From Paraburkholderia nodosa DSM 21604 (GTDB lineage: Bacteria; Pseudomonadota; Gammaproteobacteria; Burkholderiales; Burkholderiaceae), in the NCBI RefSeq assembly GCF_000519185.1, contig NZ_JAFA01000018.1, forward strand, positions 62,001 to 126,000: a stretch of 64,000 bases of DNA, written 5' to 3'. The notes beneath the pieces are model-generated. The model saw only the letters and a list, made by a program, of their open reading frames with translations. It searched no databases and was not told the DNA's origin. The position numbers and the translations under genes were made by a program. Positions 50,078 to 59,340 of this stretch are shown piece after piece (the first letter of the stretch is position 1; every line of letters starts with the position of its first letter).

Positions 50078-52177
50078 ATGACGCAAGCTCATCACGCCAC
50101 CCTCCTCGTCGAACTGCTGACCGAGGAACTGCCGCCGAAGGCCCTCGCGCGCCTGGGCGACGCGTTCGCCGAAGGCATCGCGCAGCGCCTCGCCGCGCGC
50201 GACCTGATCGAAGGCGACCTCTCGTTCGAACGTTACGCGACGCCGCGACGCCTCGCCGTCACGATCAAGAACGTGCGCAGCGTTGCGCCCGAAAAGCAGG
50301 TGCGCGAAAAAGTGCTGCCCGTTTCGGTCGCGCTCGACGCCAACGGCCAGCCCACCGCGCCGCTCGCGAAGAAGCTCGCGGCGCTCGGCTTCCCCGATTT
50401 CCCCGTGAGCGACCTCGAGCGCGCGAGCGACGGCAAGAACGAAGCGTTCTTCCTGCGCTACTCAGCGCCGGGCGCCACGCTCGCCGACGGCCTGCAAGCC
50501 GTGCTCGACGAAGCGCTCGGCAAGCTGCCGATCCCGAAGGTCATGACCTACCAGCGCCCGGATGGCAGCAACGTCCAGTTCGTGCGCCCGGTGCATCGCC
50601 TCACGGTGCTGCACGGCGACCAGATCGTGCCGGTCACGGCGTTCGGCGTCGATGCCGACGACACCACGCGCGGCCACCGCTTCCTCTCCGAAGGCCTGAT
50701 CGCCATCCAGCACGCCGACGAGTACGCGCACACGCTGCAGCACAAGGGCTTCGTGATCGCGAGCTACGCCGACCGCCGCGAATCGATCCGCGCGCAACTC
50801 ATCGAACAGGCCGGCAGCGACAAGGTCGTGATGCCCGAGTCGCTGCTCGACGAAGTGAATTCGCTCGTCGAATGGCCGGTCGTGTATGCGTGCAAGTTCG
50901 AGGACGAATTCCTGCAAGTGCCGCAGGAATGCCTGATCCTCACGATGCAGACGAACCAGAAGTACTTCGCGCTCACCGACGACCAGGGCCGACTGCGCTC
51001 GCGCTTCCTGATCGTCTCGAACATCGCGACGCAAACGCCCGACGAGATCGTCGAGGGCAACGAGCGCGTGGTGCGCCCGCGTCTGGCCGACGCGAAGTTC
51101 TTCTTCGAGCAGGACAAGAAGAAGCCGCTGGCCGACCGCGTACCGCTGCTCGCGAACGTGGTGTATCACAACAAGCTCGGCTCGACGCTGCAGCGCGTGG
51201 AGCGCCTCGAAGCGCTTGCCGGCCGGATTGCCTTGATGTGCAGCGCCGATATCGCGCTCGCGGAACGCGGCGCGCGCCTCGCGAAGGCCGACCTCCTGAC
51301 CGACATGGTGGGCGAGTTCCCCGAGCTGCAAGGCACGATGGGCACCTACTACGCGCGCCACGACGGCGAGCCCGAAGAAGTGGCGATTGCGTGCTCCGAG
51401 CACTACCAGCCGCGCTTCTCCGGCGACGCCCTGCCCGCCACCACGACGGGCACGATCGTCGCGCTCGCGGACAAGCTGGAAACGCTCGTCGGGATCTGGG
51501 GCATCGGCCTCGCGCCCACCGGCGAAAAAGATCCGTTCGCGCTGCGCCGTCACGCGCTGGGCGTGCTGCGCATTCTCGTCGAGAAGCAACTGCCGCTCGA
51601 CCTCGTCGAGCTGCTGCGCGCCACCTCCGTGCAATTTGCCGGCATCGAGGCCGTGACGGAGTCGACCCAGGCCATCTACGAGTTCTGCATGGACCGCCTG
51701 CGCGGCATGCTGCGCGAACGCGGCTTCGCGGCCACCGAAGTGGACGCGGTGCTCGCACTGAACCCCACGCGCCTCGACGACATCGTCTCGCGTCTGGACG
51801 CGGTGCGCGAATTCGCAGCGCTCGCGGAAGCGGCCTCGCTCGCGGCGGCCAACAAGCGCATCTCGAACATCCTCAAGAAGTCCGAGGGTGTAGAAGATGC
51901 GGGCGTGCAGATCGCCCTTTTCGTCGAAGCCGCCGAGAAGGCGCTCTACGCACAGCTCGAACAAGTCGCGCCGCGCGTGGAAACGCAGCTCGCCGCACGC
52001 GAGTACACGGGCGCGCTCACCGCGCTCGCGGCGCTGCGCGAAACCGTGGACACGTTCTTCAACGACGTGATGGTCAACGCCGAAGACCCGGCGCTGCGTG
52101 CGAACCGCCTCGCGCTGCTCAAGGCGCTGCATCGCCAGATGAACAGCGTCGCGGACATTTCGCGGCTGGCTGCATAA
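50078..52177 (+). CDS. glyS: Glycyl-tRNA synthetase, beta subunit
   Basis: A 699-residue GlyS, the tRNA-binding beta subunit of bacterial glycyl-tRNA synthetase. The N-terminal LLVELLTEELPPKALARL, the HD-like middle region (VYHNKLGSTLQRVERLEALAG, RLAKADLLTDMVGEFPELQGTMG) and the C-terminal anticodon-binding domain (NEDPALRANRLALLKALH-like end) are complete. A 2.3-kb open frame on the opposite strand is a shadow. It is co-transcribed with glyQ; gmhB follows 30 bases later. Confidence 0.97.
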   Translation: MTQAHHATLLVELLTEELPPKALARLGDAFAEGIAQRLAARDLIEGDLSFERYATPRRLAVTIKNVRSVAPEKQVREKVLPVSVALDANGQPTAPLAKKLAALGFPDFPVSDLERASDGKNEAFFLRYSAPGATLADGLQAVLDEALGKLPIPKVMTYQRPDGSNVQFVRPVHRLTVLHGDQIVPVTAFGVDADDTTRGHRFLSEGLIAIQHADEYAHTLQHKGFVIASYADRRESIRAQLIEQAGSDKVVMPESLLDEVNSLVEWPVVYACKFEDEFLQVPQECLILTMQTNQKYFALTDDQGRLRSRFLIVSNIATQTPDEIVEGNERVVRPRLADAKFFFEQDKKKPLADRVPLLANVVYHNKLGSTLQRVERLEALAGRIALMCSADIALAERGARLAKADLLTDMVGEFPELQGTMGTYYARHDGEPEEVAIACSEHYQPRFSGDALPATTTGTIVALADKLETLVGIWGIGLAPTGEKDPFALRRHALGVLRILVEKQLPLDLVELLRATSVQFAGIEAVTESTQAIYEFCMDRLRGMLRERGFAATEVDAVLALNPTRLDDIVSRLDAVREFAALAEAASLAAANKRISNILKKSEGVEDAGVQIALFVEAAEKALYAQLEQVAPRVETQLAAREYTGALTALAALRETVDTFFNDVMVNAEDPALRANRLALLKALHRQMNSVADISRLAA

Positions 52178-52207
52178 GCGCAAACAAGCGGAACTGAGCG
52201 AGACGCC

Positions 52208-52771
52208 ATGCCGACCAGCACCACCAGAAAACTCGTGATCCTCGACCGCGACGGCGTGATCAACGTCGACTCCGACGCGTTCATCAAGTCGCCGGACGAA
52301 TGGGTCGCGATACCCGGCAGCCTCGAAGCGATCGCGCGCCTGAACCAGGCGGGCTATCGCGTCGCGGTGGCGTCGAACCAGTCGGGCATCGGGCGCGGAT
52401 TGTTCGACATGGCCGCGCTCAACGCCATGCACGCGAAGATGCATCGCCAGGCGGCAGCCGTGGGCGGCCGCATCGACGCCGTGTTCTTCTGCCCGCACAC
52501 GGCGCAGGACCATTGCGAGTGCCGCAAGCCGCAGCCCGGCATGCTCAAGATGATCGCGGAGCGCTTCGAGATCGAACCGGCCGATACCCCGGTGGTGGGC
52601 GACTCGCTGCGTGACCTCCAGGCAGGCGCGGTACTCGGCTTTCGCACGCACCTCGTGCGTTCGGGCAAGGGCGAGAAAACGCTCGCCGCCGGCGGCCTGC
52701 CCGAGGGCACGCTGATCCACGACGACCTGCGCGCTTTCGCGCTCGACTTTCTCGCGAACGTCCCTGCGTAA
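52208..52771 (+). CDS. gmhB: D-glycero-beta-D-manno-heptose 1,7-bisphosphate 7-phosphatase
   Basis: A 187-residue HAD phosphatase in the ADP-heptose pathway for LPS core. The catalytic motif LDRDGVIN (Asp nucleophile and +2 Asp) and SNQSGIGRG are conserved, and the zinc loop C-P-H...C-x-C-R-K-P (CPHTAQDHCECRKP) identifies GmhB rather than histidinol-phosphatase. The acidic motif VVGDSLRDLQAG follows. It supplies heptose for WaaF, encoded about 50 kb to the left. plsC follows at 41 bases on the same strand. Confidence 0.94.
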   Translation: MPTSTTRKLVILDRDGVINVDSDAFIKSPDEWVAIPGSLEAIARLNQAGYRVAVASNQSGIGRGLFDMAALNAMHAKMHRQAAAVGGRIDAVFFCPHTAQDHCECRKPQPGMLKMIAERFEIEPADTPVVGDSLRDLQAGAVLGFRTHLVRSGKGEKTLAAGGLPEGTLIHDDLRAFALDFLANVPA

Positions 52772-52812
52772 AGGCGCAGGCGGCACACGCGAACACTAAA
52801 CCGGCTCGACCG

Positions 52813-53574
52813 ATGCGCTTTCTCCGCTCCCTGCTGCTGTTCATCTATTTCATCGTCTACACGATGCCGTACGCCACGGCGTGCTTTATCGCGTTCCCGT
52901 TCATGAACGCGACGCGGCGCTACTGGATGGCCGTGGGCTGGTGCCGCTCGACGCTGTTCGTTGCGCGCTACCTCAATGGCATTCGCTACCGCATCGAGGG
53001 CATGGAGAACCTGCCCAACGGGCCGGCCGTGCTGCTCTCGAAGCACCAGTCCGCATGGGAGACGCTGGCGTTCCCCGCGCTCATGCCGCGGCCGATGTGC
53101 TACGTGTTCAAGCGCGAGCTGCTGTTCGTGCCGTTCTTCGGCTGGGCGCTGGGCATGCTGAAGATGGTTCACATCAACCGCAAGGAAGGCAAGAACGCGT
53201 TCACCTCGGTGATCCGCCAGGGCAAGCAGCGCATGGCCGAAGGCGCATGGGTGATCATGTTCCCCGAAGGCACGCGCATACCGGTGGGCAAGCAGGGCAA
53301 GTACAAGACCGGCGGCCCGCGCTTCGCCATTGAAACGGGCGCGCCCGTGGTGCCGATCGCGCACAACGCGGGCCACGTCTGGCCCCGAAACTCGTTCATG
53401 AAATATCCGGGTATAGTCACGGTGTCGATCGGCAAGCCGATCGAGACGACCGGACTCACGCCCGACGAAGTGAACACGCGCGTGGAAACGTGGATCGAAA
53501 CGGAAATGCGGCGGATCGATCCTGAGGCATATCGCGAAACGGATGGCGCAGCGGCGAAAGCGGCACGGATTTGA
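52813..53574 (+). CDS. plsC: 1-acyl-sn-glycerol-3-phosphate acyltransferase
   Basis: A 253-residue membrane-associated acyltransferase that makes phosphatidic acid. An N-terminal hydrophobic segment (LLLFIYFIVYTMPYATACFIAFPFM) anchors it. Motif I is LSKHQSAWETLAFP, an HX4E variant of the usual HX4D; motif III is FPEGTRIPVG and motif IV VVPIAHNAG. The glutamate variant occurs in other proteobacterial PlsC homologues. It sits between gmhB and a metallopeptidase-like gene. A related lysophospholipid acyltransferase role is possible. Confidence 0.9.
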   Translation: MRFLRSLLLFIYFIVYTMPYATACFIAFPFMNATRRYWMAVGWCRSTLFVARYLNGIRYRIEGMENLPNGPAVLLSKHQSAWETLAFPALMPRPMCYVFKRELLFVPFFGWALGMLKMVHINRKEGKNAFTSVIRQGKQRMAEGAWVIMFPEGTRIPVGKQGKYKTGGPRFAIETGAPVVPIAHNAGHVWPRNSFMKYPGIVTVSIGKPIETTGLTPDEVNTRVETWIETEMRRIDPEAYRETDGAAAKAARI

Positions 53575-53743
53575 GGCGCAGCGCGTGCTGGCTCGCGTCG
53601 CGCGAAGCGTTGTAGCGCGGATGTGGGCGCTGCTCGCTGCACGGCTGAGCGCGCCGCACGACACGGCGCCAGAAGCCCTGCGCAAACGCCCCGCGAACGG
53701 CACACGCCCCCGCCGCGCACGCCCATCCGCACCAGGCCTGACG

Positions 53744-54628
53744 ATGCAGAAGTCCCCCACGCCGCGCCCAAACGCGGCACTCGACAACCGGCAACTCGAC
53801 TTGCCACTCTTTGCTGAACCGGCGCCTGTTGTGCCGCCTGATGCATCCTCTCCCCTCACACCGCAGCCCGCGACTCCCCTCTCGCCTGAAAAGCCAGGCA
53901 AGGCGCCGCTTGCGCCGGATGGCACGCGGCTGCGTACTGTCGTGCTTGGCGCGCGCACGCTGCATTACCGGCTCAAGCGCTCGTCGCGCAAATCGATCGG
54001 GTTCGTGATCGACGGTACCGGGCTCAGCATCACGGCGCCCAGGTGGGTCACGATCGCCGACATCGAGACCGCTATCGCCGAGAAGCAGCGGTGGATCTTC
54101 GCCAAGCTCGCGGAATGGCAGACGCGCACGGAGCAGCGAGCCTTGCCGCGCGTGGAATGGAGCGACGGGGCTGAACTGCCTTATCTTGGCAGGCCGATTA
54201 CGGTGAAGCTGGGGGCTTCCTTGCTCGCGTTCGATCAGGAGACGCGTGTGCTTGCGTTGCCGCTGCCGCCGCATGCTGACGCGCAGCAGATCAAGGACCG
54301 CGTGACTGGGTGGCTTCAGGGTGAAGCGACGCGGATTTTTGGTGAGCGGCTCGAGGTGTATGCCGACAAGCTTGGGGTCTCGTTCCGGTCTTATGGGCTT
54401 TCTTCGGCGGCGACGCGGTGGGGGAGCTGTTCAAGCGAAGGGAGAATTCGCTTGAACTGGCGGCTGATTCATTTTCCGCTCTCCGTCGTGGACTATGTGG
54501 TGGCGCATGAACTCGCGCATTTGCGCGAGATGAATCACAGCCCAAGGTTCTGGGAAACCGTTGAATCGATCTTTCCGGAGTTTCGCGAGGCGAGGAAGCA
54601 GCTTAAGCAGCATCCGGTGGAGATGTGA
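53744..54628 (+). CDS. YgjP/DUF45-family M48-like metallopeptidase
   Basis: A 294-residue protein with a zincin-type site in VVAHELAHLREMNHSPRFW (HExxH, then a third His), the YgjP-like (DUF45, SprT-related) family. A conserved CSSEGRIRLNWRLIHFPLSVVDY segment precedes it. The first 70 residues are Pro/Ala-rich and variable. The ATG at 53744 (MQKSPTPRPNAAL) is chosen; the open frame reaches back into plsC without conservation. Proteolytic activity of the family is not established; no signal peptide, so cytoplasmic. Base composition begins to fall toward the end of this gene. Confidence 0.87.
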   Translation: MQKSPTPRPNAALDNRQLDLPLFAEPAPVVPPDASSPLTPQPATPLSPEKPGKAPLAPDGTRLRTVVLGARTLHYRLKRSSRKSIGFVIDGTGLSITAPRWVTIADIETAIAEKQRWIFAKLAEWQTRTEQRALPRVEWSDGAELPYLGRPITVKLGASLLAFDQETRVLALPLPPHADAQQIKDRVTGWLQGEATRIFGERLEVYADKLGVSFRSYGLSSAATRWGSCSSEGRIRLNWRLIHFPLSVVDYVVAHELAHLREMNHSPRFWETVESIFPEFREARKQLKQHPVEM

Positions 54629-54660
54629 CCTTTGGCTCGAAACCTCGGTTGCGTTGCCGT

Positions 54661-54804
54661 ATGAACTCACTGGTGAACTACATGATGCGCCGGGCAGCAA
54701 GTTGCCTCGCCTTCGTGGCCGGCGCCCTACTCGTCGGCTTGATGATTGCGTTCGCAGGTGCCTGCAACGTAGCTACGAAGCTCGTCAGCTGGAAACGCCA
54801 ATAG
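54661..54804 (+). CDS. Possible 47-residue single-span membrane protein
   Basis: A short ORF starting MNSLVNYMMRRAASC with a hydrophobic stretch of about 20 residues (CLAFVAGALLVGLMIAFAGA, residues 15-34), then a basic end (KLVSWKRQ). It follows the positive-inside rule as a single-span protein or an uncleaved signal. No convincing ribosome site precedes it and I recognise no homologue, so it may be chance. It lies between the metallopeptidase gene and the convergent polysaccharide operon. Confidence 0.3.
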   Translation: MNSLVNYMMRRAASCLAFVAGALLVGLMIAFAGACNVATKLVSWKRQ

Positions 54805-54818
54805 CCGTAGATGCACAG

Positions 54819-55802
54819 TCACGGAACGCCGAGCATTGGCTTTACCGCATCGAGTGCTGCCTTGTCTTTCCCGGCTGCATCGACCAGCCCAAAGTGCCTC
54901 TCCTTGATGTTCTGCGCATTAGCCGTGTCTTGCCATTCATAAATAGAAATCAACGGCGTATTTAACGCATCGAGGTTAGCCAGAAACGAACGATAGGTGG
55001 AAACCTGCCCCGATTCGCCGCCCAGCGCACCCGATGACGCGCCCCACTCCGTAACAACGGTTGGAACGCCATATCGCGCTCGGACATAGTCCGATACTGC
55101 CCGGATCTCCCGCGCACTCTTTCCATACGCGTGCCACGACACAGCGTCCAGGCAATGCGGTGACGCAGTCTCAACGCTGCGCAACAATATATCGGAACGC
55201 GAGCCTGGCATTGGCGGCGTCGCGAAGGCAAATCCAATGACATGAGTCGATTCTCGTACCGTCAACAGGCCTTCACAAACAGCGCGCATATAGACAGGAA
55301 ACGCCGAATCGAGGTCGCCAGTTGGCCAATACTTCCGCAATTCCGGCTCGTTCCAGATTTCGACGGCCAACACGTCGTGTCCGTATATCCCAACGATGCC
55401 TTTGACGACCTGTACCAACTCAGCCGCTGCTGCGCGAAGCTGCTGGACTCGCACCTCCTGATCTGCATCAGGCTGCACTAGCGTAGCGGTCGATCTAACC
55501 GTCACGATGACCGCAATGCCAGCCGAATGCGCCGCCGCGAACGCAGTCGCCACCTGCTTTCTGTAGGCGGCGTCCTTCATTGCATTGGCCCAGACACCCA
55601 GGCGCACGAAAGCGAATCCAGTCGCCTTGACGCGTGTCGCCGCCTCACGGGTAAAGCGATCGATCTTGATCTGAACACCGACAAGAGGACGATCGGCATC
55701 GCTCGCAATCCATTGCCTGGGCGACTGCGCGTGAACGGCAAGCGGAACAACGCAGCAAAGCCCAAACACCAGGCGCCTGACGTTCGCAATAGCGGCCCTC
55801 AA
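54819..55802 (-). CDS. Secreted glycoside hydrolase (clan GH-A, PslG-like)
   Basis: A 327-residue protein with a signal peptide (VRRLVFGLCCVVPLAVHAQ, cleavage after AHA-like VHA) and a TIM-barrel hydrolase domain. The retaining catalytic pair is visible: acid/base E152 in VEIWNEPE and nucleophile E252 in VVTEWGASS, with SWHAYG at 222-227 between them. The architecture resembles GH39/GH5-type periplasmic enzymes such as PslG and other glycosidases found in polysaccharide loci. It is the last gene of the operon, 28 bases after the polymerase-like gene. It probably trims the exopolysaccharide or releases misplaced chains (inference). Confidence 0.82.
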   Translation of the reverse strand: MRAAIANVRRLVFGLCCVVPLAVHAQSPRQWIASDADRPLVGVQIKIDRFTREAATRVKATGFAFVRLGVWANAMKDAAYRKQVATAFAAAHSAGIAVIVTVRSTATLVQPDADQEVRVQQLRAAAAELVQVVKGIVGIYGHDVLAVEIWNEPELRKYWPTGDLDSAFPVYMRAVCEGLLTVRESTHVIGFAFATPPMPGSRSDILLRSVETASPHCLDAVSWHAYGKSAREIRAVSDYVRARYGVPTVVTEWGASSGALGGESGQVSTYRSFLANLDALNTPLISIYEWQDTANAQNIKERHFGLVDAAGKDKAALDAVKPMLGVP

Positions 55803-55830
55803 TTGAGCGGCCTTCTAATAGTCGAGAAGA

Positions 55831-56901
55831 TCATATGGAAAGCTTGCTGAGGCTGGAAGCACGCTTTGTGCTGCATCTCCGGTACAAAATATTCAGACGC
55901 AAGGCGCCGAACACAACAACGCTCGTCAAATGTCGCGTGTAGCTTCCCAAATCCGGTTCAAATAGCATTGAAACCGCCATATGCCCAATCACCAGGCAAG
56001 TCAGGACCTCAAGGGCGGCCGCGCTATCCGGCTGCGGTTCAGAAATTTTTGAAAAAATCGACGCAACAATGATTCCCATCAGACAGGTCATCGCCAGCTC
56101 TTTCGGCCCGGTATGAAACAAGACTGGCAGATGAAGCTTTGCAACGGCATAGACATAGTCAATGCAAAATGCCCCGACCGAATCAGGGGGAAGCAGATTG
56201 TAGAATCCCGTTCTCGCACCGAAAGCTGACCCGGCAATAAGATAGTCGACAGCCATATCGCGGGGATGTAAAAGCGCAAAGTACGCCCTATCCGGCAACG
56301 CGATCACCCCGATAGTCGTTACCAGCGCAATGAGCAGCTTTCCTCGTAGCGAGGATGCTCTGAACATCCACGCCCCCACGGCAATCGCCAGGATAAGCAG
56401 GAAGTACATTCGTACCGTCACCGCGTATCCAACATACAGGAGCACGGCCAGCGATGCGACTTTCCATGCTCCCCAACGTCTCGCAGTCAATACAAGTATC
56501 AACGCCATAAAAACGACCAGCGTGTCTTTGCTTGCGACGAACAGGTTGAAAAACACGCATGGGGCAAGCAGAAACATATTGATCGCCAATGCTCCGGTTC
56601 GCTTTGAGTAACTCACCATCGTCCAGATCAGGATCGCAGCAACAGTTACGACAAATAGATCCGTACCCGCCGTACCAAGCGATGAATAAAACTTCGCCAC
56701 AGCATCAAACGACGTATTCTGATACGTGCTTGACCCACCGATCTGTGACTGGATTTTTTCTGAGTCACGAAACACGAACCCAGGCAGGAAGCTGCTCGCC
56801 TTGAGATAGAGCAACGCGTAAAGGATGACAATGAAAGCGGCGGTCACGCGTAACACGCCCTTGCTCAGCCTCGGTCCGCCGAGATAAAGCTTACGAAGCA
56901 T
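55831..56901 (-). CDS. Polytopic membrane protein, candidate Wzy-like polysaccharide polymerase
   Basis: A 356-residue inner-membrane protein with about ten hydrophobic segments and a central periplasmic-type loop (PDRAYFALLHPRDMAVDYLIAGSAFGARTGFYNLLPPDSV). No domain is recognisable by eye, which is usual for Wzy polymerases. The N-terminal region (DSEKIQSQIGG, FYSSLGT) resembles other O-antigen or EpsG-like polymerases only loosely. Position between flippase and hydrolase in a Wzx/Wzy-type operon is the main argument. It overlaps the flippase gene by 11 bases. Base composition is A/T-richer than the rest of the window. Confidence 0.65.
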   Translation of the reverse strand: MLRKLYLGGPRLSKGVLRVTAAFIVILYALLYLKASSFLPGFVFRDSEKIQSQIGGSSTYQNTSFDAVAKFYSSLGTAGTDLFVVTVAAILIWTMVSYSKRTGALAINMFLLAPCVFFNLFVASKDTLVVFMALILVLTARRWGAWKVASLAVLLYVGYAVTVRMYFLLILAIAVGAWMFRASSLRGKLLIALVTTIGVIALPDRAYFALLHPRDMAVDYLIAGSAFGARTGFYNLLPPDSVGAFCIDYVYAVAKLHLPVLFHTGPKELAMTCLMGIIVASIFSKISEPQPDSAAALEVLTCLVIGHMAVSMLFEPDLGSYTRHLTSVVVFGALRLNILYRRCSTKRASSLSKLSI

Positions 56902-58180
56902 GGCGTTCCTTTATCGTCGTCGCATCACGCCGATAACCTTCGACAGCGTGGCCGACCTGCCATAGCAACAACACAAAGATACCTACACTAGAGAGCAAAT
57001 GTGCCCACGCAGCCCCCAAAATACCGAAGCGCGTTACCAGCATCCATCCCGCGGCGAAGACCAACAGCATCACGAGCGAAACCAGGACCGCCACCTGCTT
57101 GCCCAGGCGTAGCGCGATCGCGCCACCCCAGTAGATGTCAGCGATCGACCGAAACACGAACGACAACAGTAATACACCCAGGATCGCGAATTCATTCGCT
57201 CCATCCGCCTGATGGGCGATCCGAAAAATAAACCGCCATGCAAGCAACAACGCGGCCGCGCCGAAGACAGACAGTCCGAGGCTCGCGAATACGGAGCGTC
57301 TCAGTTCGGTGCGAAATGCCTCGTATGAGACATCAAGCGCCCGTACCATTCTCGGCCCGGATGTAACGACGACAGTGGCATACGCTATCGTTTGAATTGC
57401 GTTGGAGATCGACCAGCAAAATACATAGCTGCCAAGCGCAACTGATGAGACGACCATACCGGCGATGAAGCGCTCCGAGTACTGAAGGCACGAAAGTGCG
57501 GTTGTCGCTACGAAGAACGGCGCGCCGCCAATCCACAACGAGCGCATCTTGCCAAGGCGCGCAGGCTCGCCTGCGCTAATCGGCCCCGAAGACTGCCTGC
57601 GTGCATCGACCAGGATGCGAATTACGACAGCGACCACCAGTACGTTGGTCACACCCCAAAGCAGAAGAATCAGCTCGACCGAATCAATCACTTTTGTGAT
57701 CAGACCGGCAATGGCGATCGCCGCCCACGCACCGGATCGCACGAACAGGAGCACCGCTCCAAGGTGTGGTCTGTGCATCGAAAAAATCCACGAATTCGCC
57801 TCCAGGCCAGCGTGTTCGGAAAGTGCCACGAGCGTGACGCCCCATACGATCGCGGGGCGAACATGCCAGAACCCGTCTAATATCCCACCGACCTCTAGCA
57901 GCGTCATGATTGCTGCGATAGCCGCATAGAATCCACCGAAAACGAACAACAAGCGGTACGCTTCCAACACGGAATCGCGTGAATTTGCCAGGCTTAGTCG
58001 GCGATTGATTTCCGTACTGAACCCTAAACCCAGCAATTTCGATGCAACAACAGAAACCGCAAGCGCAAGTCCGTAGTCCCCTACGGCCGCTAATCCGAGC
58101 GCTCTCGCAATTACGACAGTCAGTGCGAACTTGAGTGAGAGTGCGGCGATTCGCAGACCCAGACGGCTAATCAGATGCAT
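56891..58180 (-). CDS. Wzx-like oligosaccharide flippase
   Basis: A 429-residue inner-membrane protein with 12-14 hydrophobic segments, beginning MHLISRLGLRIAALSLKFALTVVIARALGLAAVGDYGLALAVSVVASKLLGLGFSTEINRRL. This start matches the polysaccharide-synthesis (MATE/MVF-related) flippase family, with the early GLAAVGDYGL element. It would move undecaprenyl-linked repeat units to the periplasmic face. It overlaps the pyruvyl transferase gene by 10 bases and the polymerase gene by 11, so translation is coupled. Confidence 0.82.
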   Translation of the reverse strand: MHLISRLGLRIAALSLKFALTVVIARALGLAAVGDYGLALAVSVVASKLLGLGFSTEINRRLSLANSRDSVLEAYRLLFVFGGFYAAIAAIMTLLEVGGILDGFWHVRPAIVWGVTLVALSEHAGLEANSWIFSMHRPHLGAVLLFVRSGAWAAIAIAGLITKVIDSVELILLLWGVTNVLVVAVVIRILVDARRQSSGPISAGEPARLGKMRSLWIGGAPFFVATTALSCLQYSERFIAGMVVSSVALGSYVFCWSISNAIQTIAYATVVVTSGPRMVRALDVSYEAFRTELRRSVFASLGLSVFGAAALLLAWRFIFRIAHQADGANEFAILGVLLLSFVFRSIADIYWGGAIALRLGKQVAVLVSLVMLLVFAAGWMLVTRFGILGAAWAHLLSSVGIFVLLLWQVGHAVEGYRRDATTIKERHAS

Positions 58181-59340
58181 GATCGCCCTGTGTCAACCGC
58201 GGTTCTCAAACCTAGAACGATTTTGTCTCGGCCAGCGCGAATCCGATTGAGGCCCGTTGATGCGCATTCCCAAAAGTTCCGAATCGCGTTCGGCGCGAAG
58301 ATCGTCTCGGCAACCATCGTCGCGTCGAAGTCGGCCGCATTCGCAACCCAGTCATTGACACCGAGATCTGCATAGGCTCCAAAGCCTTTGCGTTCATAGC
58401 TCAGGTGATAAGCGGCAACGCCATGCAAGATCGACTCAAGTGCACCATGCAGTCGAACTGAAACAACGATATCCGGCGTGTCTCGATACAGCAATTGCTT
58501 AAGCGATACAAGATCCCCGTCGATGCCGATGCTCCGATAGTAAGCGACGTCGTCATTCCCCCTCCCGGTGCTCTGAACGGCGACACTCACGCGGCAGGTC
58601 GCGCCGACCAGTTTGAGCAAAGAACGTGTCGAAGCTTCGTACCGTTCCCGCTGCTGCACGTTCCAGCTCGGCGCGCGGCGTAGCACAAACGCGACGTGCT
58701 TGACTTCAGGCTTCGCGGCATGCCCACGATCCAATATATCCTTGCCACGGCGCTCATATTCAAGCACCGCCAGGTCGGGCGCGCGCAACGTGTTGGCGTT
58801 GCCGGCAAGCAGCCCGAACGATCGGTCGTCGCGCACGAATACAGCTGAAAACTTGCCGAGCATCCCGGTCAGATGGCTGCGCAGCGGCACGCTCGGCGTC
58901 GCTGGCCCGATGCTTTGCGGTAGATACACAGTTGGCTTCCCCGAAAGCACGGCGGCTCGCATCTGGAGCAAGTGCCCTGCTTCGAGCTTTAAGACTTCCC
59001 AGCAATTGCGGGCCCGTAGATACCCGCCGCCAACCCCTGCGATCAGGTCAACCGTATCGAGGATTTCCATCGGTCTTCGCGTGCGCCCGTTAAGATCCAG
59101 CGGTAACCCAAACCCCGCCGCTCCGGCCAGGCGCTTGATACCGCTGTCGGCTAGCACCGGCGCCGGATAGACATCGGCGTACTGAGGAAATGAGCCCGGA
59201 TCGGCCGCGACAATCGAGACTTTTGTCGACTCGCCAAGCGCCTCCTTGAGTAACGCGACAGAAAGATCGACGAGCAAGCCATCCCCCGAATTCCTCGAGC
59301 TGTAAGCGTGGAGCAACGCGACATGAGATGAACGAGGCAT
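58171..59340 (-). CDS. Polysaccharide pyruvyl transferase family protein
   Basis: A 389-residue soluble protein of the polysaccharide pyruvyl transferase family (PF04230). The N-terminal HAYSSRNSGDGLLVDL, the middle KPTVYLPQSIGPA and the C-terminal DIVVSVRLHGALESILHGV (with the conserved RLH) are the recognisable family segments. Such enzymes add a pyruvate ketal from phosphoenolpyruvate to a sugar of the repeat unit, giving an acidic polymer. Some relatives act in other pathways, so ketal transfer is inferred from the operon. One-base overlap (TAATG) with the glycosyltransferase gene upstream. Confidence 0.87.
   Translation of the reverse strand: MPRSSHVALLHAYSSRNSGDGLLVDLSVALLKEALGESTKVSIVAADPGSFPQYADVYPAPVLADSGIKRLAGAAGFGLPLDLNGRTRRPMEILDTVDLIAGVGGGYLRARNCWEVLKLEAGHLLQMRAAVLSGKPTVYLPQSIGPATPSVPLRSHLTGMLGKFSAVFVRDDRSFGLLAGNANTLRAPDLAVLEYERRGKDILDRGHAAKPEVKHVAFVLRRAPSWNVQQRERYEASTRSLLKLVGATCRVSVAVQSTGRGNDDVAYYRSIGIDGDLVSLKQLLYRDTPDIVVSVRLHGALESILHGVAAYHLSYERKGFGAYADLGVNDWVANAADFDATMVAETIFAPNAIRNFWECASTGLNRIRAGRDKIVLGLRTAVDTGRSCI

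Noticed and set aside
50462..52786. 774-codon open frame on the minus strand over glyS and gmhB
   Set aside because: Antisense of two well-recognised genes, with low-complexity Arg/His/Glu composition and no motif.
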